Positions 37,569 to 48,710 of a DNA stretch of 64,000 bases are shown here, one piece after another; within the stretch, counting starts at the first letter, position 1, and each line of letters starts with the position of its first letter. The translations under genes and the position numbers were made by a program. The notes under the pieces are model-generated. The model worked only from the letters and a program-made list of their open reading frames with translations, was not told the origin of the DNA and made no database searches. Origin of the DNA: Pseudoneurospora amorphoporcata (taxonomy: Eukaryota; Ascomycota; Sordariomycetes; Sordariales; Sordariaceae); contig MU859103.1 in assembly GCA_033297205.1 (NCBI GenBank), positions 124,001-188,000 of the forward strand, read 5' to 3'.

Positions 37569-37929
37569 CTTTGTTTGCTCATTGAAAACCTCTCGAGAAT
37601 TCGAATGCCACTCGAATCGGCGACGTAATAATGTGCACCAATCCAGGCGTTTCAGAATATCGTAGTTGCCATTGGCGAAAACATCTGGGGAAAAAGTCTT
37701 GTCATCACATTCAACCTCACGGGGTTGAGGTTTGCTTCCCCGGGTTCCGGTGATATGGTATGATGGTCCATGTATGCCCTCGACAGTTTGGAAACTTCCA
37801 CGCTCAATCCTTGTGGGGTAGGCTGCCTCCGACAGTTCCGGTCATGTTTGTTTGTCCATGTACAATTGTTTAGTTTGAGTGAATGATGCGGTTGAATGGT
37901 TGTTGAGTGTTCTCGACCATTTGAAACAA

Positions 37930-37957
37930 CCCCCCCCCCCCTTTTTTTTTTTTTTTT
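37930..37957. repeat. C12-T16 homopolymer junction
   Basis: Twelve C are followed directly by sixteen T, then GTCATCC. It has no coding role. Confidence 0.9.
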
Positions 37958-40368
37958 GTCATCCATCTCCCGAGTGCACACACAGCCCTAACCCGTACAG
38001 ATTGTCGAGTCTACTGTGGGAAATGAGCAAATATACAGGTATCTTTATTCACTCTTTCGGCAGAAATGCTTTCCGAGGTTTGAAAATTGGGTGAGCAATT
38101 CCCATTCACGTTCAAGTATCTTAAAGTCTCCGATTGTACCTTCCTACAGATAGTGGATGATTCCGTGCGCCGTAATAGCACAGACAGGAACAAACCAATC
38201 AGTTTGGACTCACTTACTCGGACCCTGGATGCCACTGATTCATGTCAACCTTAGAAGGCAAGGAATATCTAGCATACTTACTCGTCCTCTCCACAGAACC
38301 AGCAAGTGCTAGACTTGGAATAGTTGGGATAGTCAAATGCCGTGCACAACTTTTGGTGTTTGTAAACGTGAGACCAAGGATACCGTCGACAACGGCATAT
38401 CTTCGGGAGAGATTATTTTCTTGTCTGTCTTCATCAACATCCATCTAATCCAGCCCAGACCATCTTGGCCAGGCCGAATCCTCTGTCTCTTTTCCACCTG
38501 TTGTCAAAGACGAAGATACTACTTACGACCAGCAGATTCTTCGTCCACTGTGTAGAAAGCTTGACATAATCTTCTACTCAGAGCATAGCAGTTTGACGAC
38601 AGCATGCCTTCAACATTGGGTATTTTATGGAGCCTTTCGAGCTATGGGGATCTTCAATTCACAAGAGAAATTGCAACAGTAAACGACGACCATCTCCTAA
38701 ATTGGGCCAAAGACAACGAGGGAACCCGGAGAGGTTGGCAACCCTAGGCGACATGGCACCCTATTCGAGGGAGAAGATAACGGACAAGAGGGAACCAGGA
38801 GCTAGAAATGGGGTGAGTTGTTTCTCGGACGCATACCTACCCAGCTTGTTGCCACTGAGCCACCCCAACATCGTACCCTTGAATCGGTCGAGAACCATGT
38901 CCAGCAAGGGAAGCTCATCTATTTCATCACCACAACGGTAACTACCGGGCGGAAAGCGATCGAGCTGCTGGGATTACCTCCGTTTCGGATGGTCGATCCC
39001 GCCTTCCTTGGCTTGTATGATCGCCTTGAGGTCAGTAGGTATAAATGGTGGGGCTAATATTCGCCTATGGTGAGGCACAGGGCAGGGCTTCGTTAAAGAT
39101 TATGTTATAGGTTGGAGAGACAAAAGGGAGGTCGAGGAAGCACTTCCTCAATAGAGAAGTGAGGTATGAACATATGCTGGTAGGGGGAGGCCGGAACTCG
39201 GCGCCTACCCTCTTCATACCTCCAAACTGTGAAGTCACTTGACTAGCTGGCAGATGACCTTGAAGGCATGAATCGAGCAGCAATGCCCCAATGCTGGAAG
39301 TCCAATAGACAATGATTCCCCCTGGATCCAGCCACAGGTGCGAGTGGCTGCTTGCATCTTTTCCTGCCTGATATCTTACCACATCCGTAAGGACATTGCG
39401 TACCATGAGTCGGAGCGCTTGTCTAGATCCTTGTAGTGTCTCTCAACCACAATCGTAAACACATCGAAGTAACCTTAGGTTTAGTGCCGACGACTGTGAT
39501 GTTTCAGATCCCTTGCCATGGTCTACCAACAAGCTGTCCCCGGTCCCCGGGTCCATCCATGGTTGTTCTCATTGTTGATAAGTCGACTTGATGAGCCAAG
39601 ATAAGAGGCGACCTTGACCGCTTAACGCACGGTCTCCCCCATACGTCGTTGTTCAAGTAGTTTTGTCCAGACATCATGCGGTTCGTGGAATGCTGCTGAG
39701 ATGGTGTCGTCCAGCTTATTTGGGGGCGGCCTCTTGTGCAGCTGAACGCACCACCAAACTCCAGATGAAAGGGGCAATTGGTATCAACCTAAACCCATCA
39801 ATTATTAGTGGCTTCTCTTGGTCAAACCTAGTTGCGCACGCTTGACACTCTGCTCGATTGATGATTTGTCTGGTACACAAACATTCCCAGTGCCGTGCTG
39901 GCGGATGGCCCGGGTATGGGACCTTTTACCCCGTAGAGGCTGACAAGCCAGAGCCTTGCTCTTCCGCACGGACAGTCAATCTTCACGTCTCTTGACCTTT
40001 TCGGTCAACCGAGCCGTTGCCCAGCATATCGACGCCTCGGAATATTCCCAAAGCCGGGTCAGAGGTGTTGTGGAATTCCGAATGAGGTCCAGCCTCAAGG
40101 GTTGGCAATGCAGTGTCGTCGTATCCTCGGAAAGCACCACTGAACAGTTTGCCCGACTCATCCCAGACCATGTCAAGACGTCCACAAACACACTGGCGTG
40201 GAAAGCCGTACGACATTGACATGAGCCAAAAGTGGCCCAGGTCTCTTCTGATCCTGGGCTTTGTCAGTGTCTTCTTTATCCTTGCGAGGTTATTGTTTCT
40301 CGGAAAGCAGCCGTGTAATTTCGGGCTTTTACCCACATGTCGATGTCGTGAGCAAGCTTGCAATGTAA

Positions 40369-40787
40369 GGGCGTACTTGGATGCTCTGAAATGGGCCTCT
40401 GGAAGGGTTCTCTGAAATTAGAGAGTACAAGGCGGCTAGGAGCACCCTGGCGTGGTTTTTGGATATAGTCCTCCTTGGCGTTGGATCCCAAAGCGCATTG
40501 ACCACTTTTTTCAGAGGTCGAAATTCTACACCCAAAAACTCCCCAAATATTTCACGGTCCAAATGGCTTTTGAAATCCAGGGCGCTAATATTTTTTTGAA
40601 CCAACCACAATCCGTATATTCAACGAAATAGAGTTTCGATTTCAGAACCAACTCAAATGCCCGTGCAGGTTCTGAAATCTGATAGAAGGTACTTCCAACG
40701 AGTGACTTCAAACTAGAAGTACCGCTTACGGGCTATAATTTCAGAATAACCTTTTAGAGAGCCATTTCAGAGCATCCAGATACGCCC
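40369..40787. mobile_element. 419-bp MITE-like element with 52-bp terminal inverted repeats
   Basis: The left end begins GGGCGTACTTGGATGCTCTG and the right end, on the other strand, begins GGGCGTATCTGGATGCTCTG. Aligned without gaps over 52 bp (40369-40420 and 40736-40787), 43 positions match, including a 17-bp perfect core. The element is flanked on both sides by TAA, a 3-bp target-site duplication. A TAA/TTA duplication and GGGC-type ends fit a PIF/Harbinger-type MITE. There is no transposase ORF, so it is non-autonomous. Internally it carries a 12-bp perfect inverted repeat with an 18-nt loop (40638-40649 and 40668-40679) and an 8-bp one (40688-40695 and 40716-40723), so it can fold into nested hairpins. 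Several mismatches between the ends are C/T or G/A, as old RIP damage could leave. Confidence 0.85.
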
Positions 40788-41389
40788 TAAGCCGTAGCCG
40801 ATGCGGCCCCCTTTTCTCGCCTGCCTTTTCCTTCCCCGGTTTCCATGGCTCGCCGGCGGTGGTCCTCTTGACCATTTTGTGTTCTGCAGGACGCCTTACG
40901 TAATACGACCATGATTCTGGCAGAAGCTGTGACGGCCCTTTTTCGTTTCATCTCCTCTGTTCCTGGCCCCTGAAAGCTGAATCAAGCTCCCCAAGACTCG
41001 ATCCCCACAGTTGGTCCAAAAGGCGCTTGTTTCACCCGACACCTTCGACCCCAGGTTGCACCCAAGCTGTATTTGGCAATTCCCTCCTCGAGCTGGGCGC
41101 ACAAGAACACTGCTGAGTCTGAGCGCAGAGAATGGTAATATCTTTCTGGTGGTGAACTAGGCAATACTAGACTAAACGAGCCCCAAGAACTGCAAGTTAG
41201 TGAGTGTAAAACTCGGTAAAATCAGCGGAAATGCCGGTTCCTACGTCCACTAATGATTCTGTAATGTCAACGTGCATGTTTGCGGGGTCATGTCGCATTG
41301 TGGCCCCTTTCTCGTCCCCGGGGGACTTGTTCTCTTCTCTGGACACGCGATGGCATGCTGAACATGCTTCTCAGTTCATGCGATAGGGA

Positions 41390-41424
41390 CGCAGGCACCG
41401 CAGGCACGCAGGCACGCAGGCAGG
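41390..41424. repeat. (CGCAGGCA)n short tandem repeat
   Basis: About four imperfect 8-bp units, CGCAGGCA-like, occur in gene-poor DNA. No function is visible. Confidence 0.75.
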
Positions 41425-43420
41425 ATTCGCCAGGACCTAAACAGACCCGATTGGCCGTTGTGGTGGACGGGGAGACTTCGTGGGGAACAACTGGAGGTGG
41501 CCCTGGCTCCCTGGACGATGTCCTTCCAGAGGTGCGCTTCTTGCGACCCAAGAGCCTCTGTTTCAAGAGCTGAACTCCCGCTTCGTCGACGTCACCGGCG
41601 TCATTGTTTCTGTTTCAGGATCTGCATTGGCACCTATCATCACGGTACCGTTGGCTTCAATGGAACGCCGCTCAGATCAATCATGTTCTTGATCATGATC
41701 TCCCGAGAGCGAAGGTAAGACGAATGAGCGCCAAGTGAAAAGTGAAAACCGACCGGACTGAGTGGGATGATCAGAAAAAAAAGGTGCCGAAGCGATATCC
41801 AGGCGATGATGACATTGACTGGTCCAGGGATGACAGTTTTGACTCGTTGAGGCAAAAGATCAGAAAGCAGACAAGTCCGCACCCAGGGAGAGACTCCAGA
41901 CTGTCGTCATGATGTGTCCAAAACAAAGTCCTTCGGACTCACATTCCATTTCCTCCCTCCCAAGTCTAGAGTGGTCTCTCCTCATTCTCTCTGCTGCAGT
42001 GTGGGATGGAAGGAGCTCCCAGGTACTTGCAAACGAAAACTCTTCATTGCCTCCAGCTCCTGCGCCTGGAAAGCTTTGCCGGTGTCGCATACTTAGACGG
42101 GAGGTACCTTCCATACCTTGGGTTGCTATCCTTTGCTCCTTCCATGCCTGGATGTTGAGAGTGACAGATGAGGTCAGTGACATTGTACTGGCCCCTGTTG
42201 TCCGTTCCTTCCGCCGCTATAGTGAACCCCGCTGTAGACCTGGAGGGGAGCGCCAAAGACCCGTCCCCCTAATCCAACACCTCCGAGTCCACCTCACCTC
42301 ACGATGTTTTGTTGACCTTTGAATCGGCCACACCACTTATTGATGTTTGTCACTCTAGCATATTGTTGTTCACTCCTTTGCGCGGGGTATTTCATTGTGC
42401 CACTGAACCCACCAGTCCTGAGGCCAAACAAAACGGCCACACAGACTACAGATCTCATTCTGCATAACTGTAGATCCGCCCGGTACCTGCATCTGGCTGA
42501 ATTAATCCCGCTTTTTTTTTACCGCTGGCTGATCGAATCACAACTGTCAACAGAGGCTCACAGCCAACAGATTGACGTACGGCGTAAAACCACCAGCGTT
42601 TTTTTTTTTTTTTCCCTTCGTCGTGCTAAACTTTCGCTCTCTAAGACTGGAGCCTGCGGCCACTTTTGTCGGCCATCAAAGTCTGTGATGCTATTCTTGG
42701 ATTTAAGACGTAGTCACCCTGCGACTGGCCGTATCCTACTGATAAATCAACAAGCGAGGCCCCGGATACCACTGTTTACTGCGTCTATGATTGTGTCACC
42801 ATCAAAGAAACTATATCTCTGAAACGTCCTAGCAACCAGGCTTGGCTTGTTGTAGGGTGCCTCAACCTTGAGTCGTAGACGGGAAGCCCGCAACATAGCT
42901 GCGCGTGACCTGGGAAGACGGTACTTGATGGTCTTTCTCCTGGACATTGTCGAAATCGTCAGTAGGTATTCTGACGAATGAAAAGTCGTACCGTTGGCTA
43001 GCTGCGATCCGAAAAGGGCCATGCTGCTCAGATAGGTGCGCCGTAGATATTCTGATAGCACTCTCGTGTTTCGGAATATGTATGCTGGTCATCACATCGT
43101 GGGGATCCGTCTAACAAGGGCACATCCCCCACTTCTCCCTCCAGTAGGCCTAGCAGGTACCCTTAGCGGTCCCGTCCTGTCCCGTGGCAATCGGCAGCCG
43201 GCCCGTAGTCAGCTCCTGAGAGCTCAGGCCTAGCCGGGTAGAGCTTTGTTTCCCAGGCTAATGTGTCGGGATAGCTTTTGTGCACAGCGGGGAGAGCAGC
43301 CAGGTTCGGTTTCCTGACTGAATTTGCAAAAATCATGAATTGGGTAGCGGCAGTATCTTGACAGAAGAGAAGACTCGTTGATCTGTATCTAGCCGTTGAA
43401 TTGTTCTGGTGGGTGGGCGG

Positions 43421-43456
43421 GGAGGATTTCGGTTGGGTGGAGGATTTCGGTTGGGT
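43421..43456. repeat. Two perfect 18-bp tandem copies
   Basis: The unit GGAGGATTTCGGTTGGGT is present twice without a spacer. Confidence 0.85.
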
Positions 43457-46400
43457 GCCTGGTAGACCTTCTTCCTTTGACCCAGCATTTGTCGGTTAAG
43501 TGGCTTGCAGTTCAAATGTGAGAGAGGGTGTGAATTGATCAAATCGGAAAACCTCCAGCACTTCCCATCTGCGAGTGGGGTCTGCCAGCTGCTCAAACGA
43601 CGCCAAGTTGATCCGAAGCTCTTGTGGAAAACACACCCAATGGAGGATCAAAATGGCCGCCCCAAATATCACCCAGATCGCATCTGTTGCGCAATCTGCT
43701 GACTGGCCGAGGGCGGGAAAGAGTGCGGTTCGCGTTGTGGTCGAGGTGGGCTCGTCGACTTCTCAGTGGGCGCATGGGACGCCTGCTGGACGCTGCGCTG
43801 TGGGAGTTGGAACTTGGCGCCGACAAAAAGTCAGACCCTTGCTTGCCCTTCTCCCCAGAGCTATTTCTGAAGCACGTTTCAGACTTTTAACTGGGTGGGA
43901 TTGGCATCGTGGCTGGGGACACGGTTCAGCACGGCCCCCTATGCAATGGTCGAATACCGGTATTCGCGGCAACACTTTTATTGGCTCGAGCAAACCTTGG
44001 ATTCTGGACATCCACCACAACAGAGGAGAGCGCCGAGAAATGACGAGATCCAGTCAGGCCGTTGAAATGCCTAGAAGCCTAGAATCGTATGGGCTTTTCA
44101 TCTCTTTGGCCTTGGCTTGTGGGAGATGACCTCGGTAGCATTGTAGGGCTATGGACCAGGCTGAGGTGCGCCGTGTTAGCAGAGACTAAGAAGCTGAAAG
44201 ACGTTCTCAATTAGGTACATTGTCCCATGGCGAATCCAATGTGATAACTGGAGAGGCATGATAATAGAGACATCCGATGAACACGGAGGCAGGTCTTAGA
44301 CAAACCGAGGAGGACACAGAGGGAAAACAGTAGAACCGGATCCAAAACCATGATTACCTCTGTTCTGTGCGACGCTAAGTGCCCGCGCCACTCGAGCATA
44401 TTGCCGCTTGGGTGCTTCCAGATTGAACGAGGCCACCGGGTTCGCCTCCAAAAGCAGGAACCGAGTCGGTTAAGTCGACTTTGACCATGCTGCCAAATAA
44501 ATCAGCCGCGGGACACGCAACGTGCGAGTCGTCGGGAGCCTGTGGTTACTTCCGAGAGTCGGGCTGGTTGCATACGACTATGGACAAGTTCTAGTTGGTG
44601 TAGAGTTTGAGTGAACTTGACTGTTCCCTTTCCCCGCGGAAGAGATGTCGTTTTGGATATCTCGGTGCAGATGCCGGGAAGGCAGTGACCAATGCTGTGC
44701 ATTTTCTAACTTGGCTTTTCTAACATTTCTAGCAGGTGCATTTTACATGCAAAGCATACCTTAGGTCCACCATTGTCCTGCCCGTCCACTACCCACCACA
44801 AACCTCGGGGATTCGATACTCGCGCCTGCAAAAGTTGAACGGGCACACGACTCGCAAGATGATCACCTCGTACGGTGTTACGCAACACCGCGAATTCCAC
44901 CATTATGCCGATGGATAGCCATAGAAAGAGCCGAACCGAGGGAGTAATCATGAGATTTCGCTCCAGTCAACTCCAAAAAGAAGTGGAAGCTGCCCCTGGG
45001 CCAAAGATCCAGAATTCCAGATCGCAACGTCGGGCCCCACTCTTGAGTAGGTGGGCAGGTGGCTCGTGCTTTTGCTGGTCATTAGCACCTTTATCACTGT
45101 CCAAATAACCTCAACCACCATTGAAACAACATCAAGTGTCCGGACATCACCAGACTACCCGCCGTGAAGTGTGTTAAAGAACTGCATTCGGTCGGATTAC
45201 TCTAATCTTCGATTCTGCCTTGTGTCTTTCGGAAAGTCCGAATGTTTTTGTACAGCAATTTGGAACACCAAAGAATATACCCTGCTCTCCATGCTAACAA
45301 ACAAAAAGAACAATGCCCATACACGTACTGTGTTATTGTAAGCATCCTTGGTACTTAGCACATATAGTTCGGAGGGGGTCCTATAAGATGCCTGCTGTAC
45401 CCTCAACTCATTTCCGAGAACGCGGAAATTGGGATGGTTCACGAACATGGAAGCGAGAACTTCCCCTGAAGAATATTCGGGTCATACCGTTCGTATGCCG
45501 TCTATTCAATCAGCTTTTCAGTCAAAGACTGGATCACAACTTCAGGAACACCAGAGACAAACGCGTAAATACGTTGCGACAAGTTCATCACTCGACAGGT
45601 GTTTATATAGCTGTTCTTTATAAGAGCGTTGAGACAAGACTGCATAAGACGAATACTTTTCACCGTAACTCTTCACTCTTCTTCGCTTCTTTTGACCGTG
45701 TATCGCTAGTGGGCAAACTTGAACTAGCCTTGCAAACGGAATGACAATGGAACATTTGCGAAAAGGCGTGGGCATCACCAAGCGTTCGAGAAGGTGAACA
45801 TCTCTGTTCAAAAAGTAATCACGGTATCATTACTAGCTTCCAATTTCCTCCATAGCGTTGACACCAGAAGCAAGCATCATAGAGTGACGTACTGTAGAGG
45901 TAGCAAACCAGATGGAGAAACCAAACACGGCGGATGAGGCTCTCGTCATTTTAAATATCGTTGACCGGCCCTTGCCATATAACCAACAGCGACAACGCAG
46001 CATCAACAACATCGTTATGCCGCCTCTATTCCGATGGTGGTTGTTCTTGAGCCCGCGATATCCTCAAGTCTCCGTAGTATATGTCATGGTATAGTACGCC
46101 ACTGTTTGCTCCACTTGAGCGTACGCCGCTGGATGCCGAAGCTGGAGGCTGTGGCCCACAGCTCTTTGGGCCGAGTCATGAAAAGAGTCCAGGTTGAATC
46201 CAGAGATTCACGTAGGACAACAAACAGCCGGCATGGCAAGGGAACGGGATGATACTTACAGCGTTGGGTACAAAGACCATCGAAGCTTCCATGATGCTAG
46301 TATGGAAAGAAAACCTAGCACCGACAACAAGTTGTTTTCTCACAGCGAAAGAGAGAAAAAAAGGGAGTAAGACGACGGTCGGTTCAGAGACATGCTCACC

Positions 46401-47096
46401 CCAGCTTGCATCCTGGCGAGCACGAGTGCCTACTGCCAGGGACCAGCCTATCAGCCCGAGTCACTTTTTTGTGGTCTGATATCCACGCCGGTTAATGCAA
46501 GCGGTGCTTGGATAGATGTACACCGTAAGACCAAAGCAGATCTATGGCCGCTCCCAGGTCTCTCCCGCAGCTGCCACCAGAATAACCCACGGACCTTCTC
46601 GCGGTCCCAGTTGCCGCTCCTCCAAAAAGGTGACGATGGATCTGGACTTGAAAGTTGCCATCGGTCGCCCTCCACCATATTAGAGAGCCTGCTCTTCTGT
46701 GCAGGTAAAAAGTGTTGGAGATAAATTCGCCGTACAAAAGTCTTTGCTGTCCTTCCACCGGGTTCCCCTCTTAGCGCGCGTGATAGACACTCGCTATGTT
46801 GAGCAGGAATGAGTTGTTCCGCGCTTGGACAATAGACTACTTGTGAATGTTGGATTCCATTCAGGTACCTTGCCTGAATGCACCATTTACTTGCTGTAGC
46901 TGTGGGCGTTGACAGGTTGGGCCCTTGTCACCACGCCTCGATGGGCCTTTCCTTCCTGTCTGTGACGGACAAGAAGAATAGAATGTTGACATTCGCTATG
47001 TTCTGTCATCGGGTGTCGGCGATTTGCCTATTATTGCCGCATGCCCCAACTCGTCGCCTGTCTGCTGTTAGTGCTGCAACCTGGGCTCATAGCATG

Positions 47097-48710
47097 GGCA
47101 GCTTCGATAGGCTACAACCCTCTGGTGAGGAGAGCATAGCACAGCGAGCCACAGCAATAGCAGCCATATCCATCCACTTAGATAGCACACCCTGGTCTGG
47201 CCTTCCCACTCTGGTTGGAGACTTGGGGCCCCAAGCGAGAGAAAATCATTAAACCCCGTTGTTCGCCCATCCCCCTCTTCGCTCCCTCTTGCTCCTCCTT
47301 CTCGTCGACCACTTTTCTTGACTTTTCCTCTCTTTTCCTTTTCAAGACTTCTTCAACCCTCCTTTTCCCTTTTCTGTTTCTGTTGCAGGAGGACCTCCCT
47401 ACTTCGCACGGCCTTTTTCCCTGCATCACCGCAAAGCAGGCACTACCGAGTAGACCTGTCTTGGAGCTGGCTAGCTGCACTCGCTGCGCGCACGCACTTT
47501 CCCCAAGACGCTCTCTCCTTTTTCCACTTGCTGGACTCACCACCCACCCACGAAGCATCGATTCACAAGTCGACCACATCCTCCCAAGTGGAAGTTCCAA
47601 CCTCCAACCAGGGGCCGCAGATACCGCACCCAATCTCCAGCAGCATTCCCCTCCGCTCTCCGCCGTCCCGTCGCTGCTCCCCACACAACCCCGGAAAGAC
47701 CGACCGTAATCATTCCTTGGGTCAGCACTGTTCCAATCTAAGTGGAAGCGACAAGACTTTTGCCTCTTTCCTCCTTCCACCACATTCATCACCACACGGA
47801 GGACGCTCAACATCTCGCTGTCTGATCACCCGGCCATCTTTGGGAGAATCGTGTTGATTGGTTTCGTTTCGTTCGCACCACCGCTGCAAGGAAGAAAAGA
47901 AGAAGGAAATTGTCAGGCTTAATTCACTTCAACCTCCACCAATCGTTTCTTGTTCCGTTGTACACGACGGTCAGGTCTCCGGCATTTAGGCCCGGCACGC
48001 ACCCGATCTTCCCACCTCCTCCACCGGCCGACCACGACATCGCCCAACGGCTTACTCGAACAATAACCCCGTCGCGGCTGCTCCCGGAGTGCATTGTCGA
48101 CGACAACCCGAACCTGCGCATTCTCCCGCGTGGACGATTCATTGTACAAGCAGGTCAAAAACGCCTTTCCCGTCAGCGCCCTGGCTGGTTCTGGTTCCTT
48201 TTTCGCCTTCTTCTACATACACCGCCCTTGAGGCCGACAGTCGAAGGTCTCGCACTTTGATATCGTTCGCTTGAAGGCGCTTGGGTTGAATCGCATCTTT
48301 TGCTTCCTTCCACTGTATCGCGGGCTGGTCTCGGATTACGAAAACGCAAAAGACAAAGACACGACAACGCATACACACATAACGGCGAAAGCGATTTCTT
48401 ACCAGTCGCCTCTTCCCCCCCCCAAGAAACATAAATAGATATACAGAGGCAGCGCCTCCCACCCCCCCCTTTCGCATCCCACGACGATCGCTTCATTTGG
48501 CGATAGTCTTGCTTCGCCGCATCTCAGCTCTCTTTGGGTCGCGTTGACGCTACCCACTGCACTATCTATATCACTCCTCGCTTGCGCCACAAGCGACTGC
48601 AGATCGAGACATCGTTCCCGGTCCATCGCAATATAGAATCACAGACGATCCGTGGTTTACGACGACACTCGTCGCGACATTCTGTTATCAAGGACGTTTT
48701 CGAGCTTGGA
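47097..48710 (+). promoter_or_regulatory. ATG-free upstream region/leader of the STE12 gene
   Basis: Reading line by line, I find no ATG on the plus strand in these 1,614 nt; the previous one is at 47094-47096 and the next is the start codon at 48711. Over the same stretch CAT (ATG on the other strand) occurs about 30 times. CT-rich blocks at about 47270-47420 resemble the pyrimidine tracts at fungal transcription starts, and TTTCTGTTGCAG near 47385 could be a 3' splice site. The simplest reading is a very long 5' leader kept free of upstream start codons. The transcription start is not mapped. Confidence 0.6.

Larger units (their letters stand above)
36905..47096. other. Ten-kilobase gene-poor interval downstream of the zinc-cluster gene
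   Basis: No complete gene could be supported. ORFs are short, overlapping and unfamiliar, including the 184-codon one at 43575-44129. Identified contents are an A-run plus (AG)n at 37514-37568, a C-run/T-run at 37930-37957, a MITE at 40369-40787, (CGCAGGCA)n-like repeats at 41390-41424, a T-run at 42599-42613, and an 18-bp tandem duplication at 43421-43456. Minus-strand sequence between about 46470 and 46250 shows protein-like stretches bounded by splice-like sites and may be an eroded or unresolved gene (see findings). Confidence 0.5.

Noticed and set aside
41390..43456. Tandem repeats considered as a CRISPR-like array
   Set aside because: The units are directly adjacent without spacers, and the genome is eukaryotic.
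43575..44129. 184-codon ORF on the plus strand
   Set aside because: It overlaps open frames on both strands and its composition is not protein-like.
47318..47857. 179-codon open frame upstream of the STE12 gene
   Set aside because: It has no ATG (the whole region lacks one) and its composition is CT-rich leader; it is treated as non-coding.
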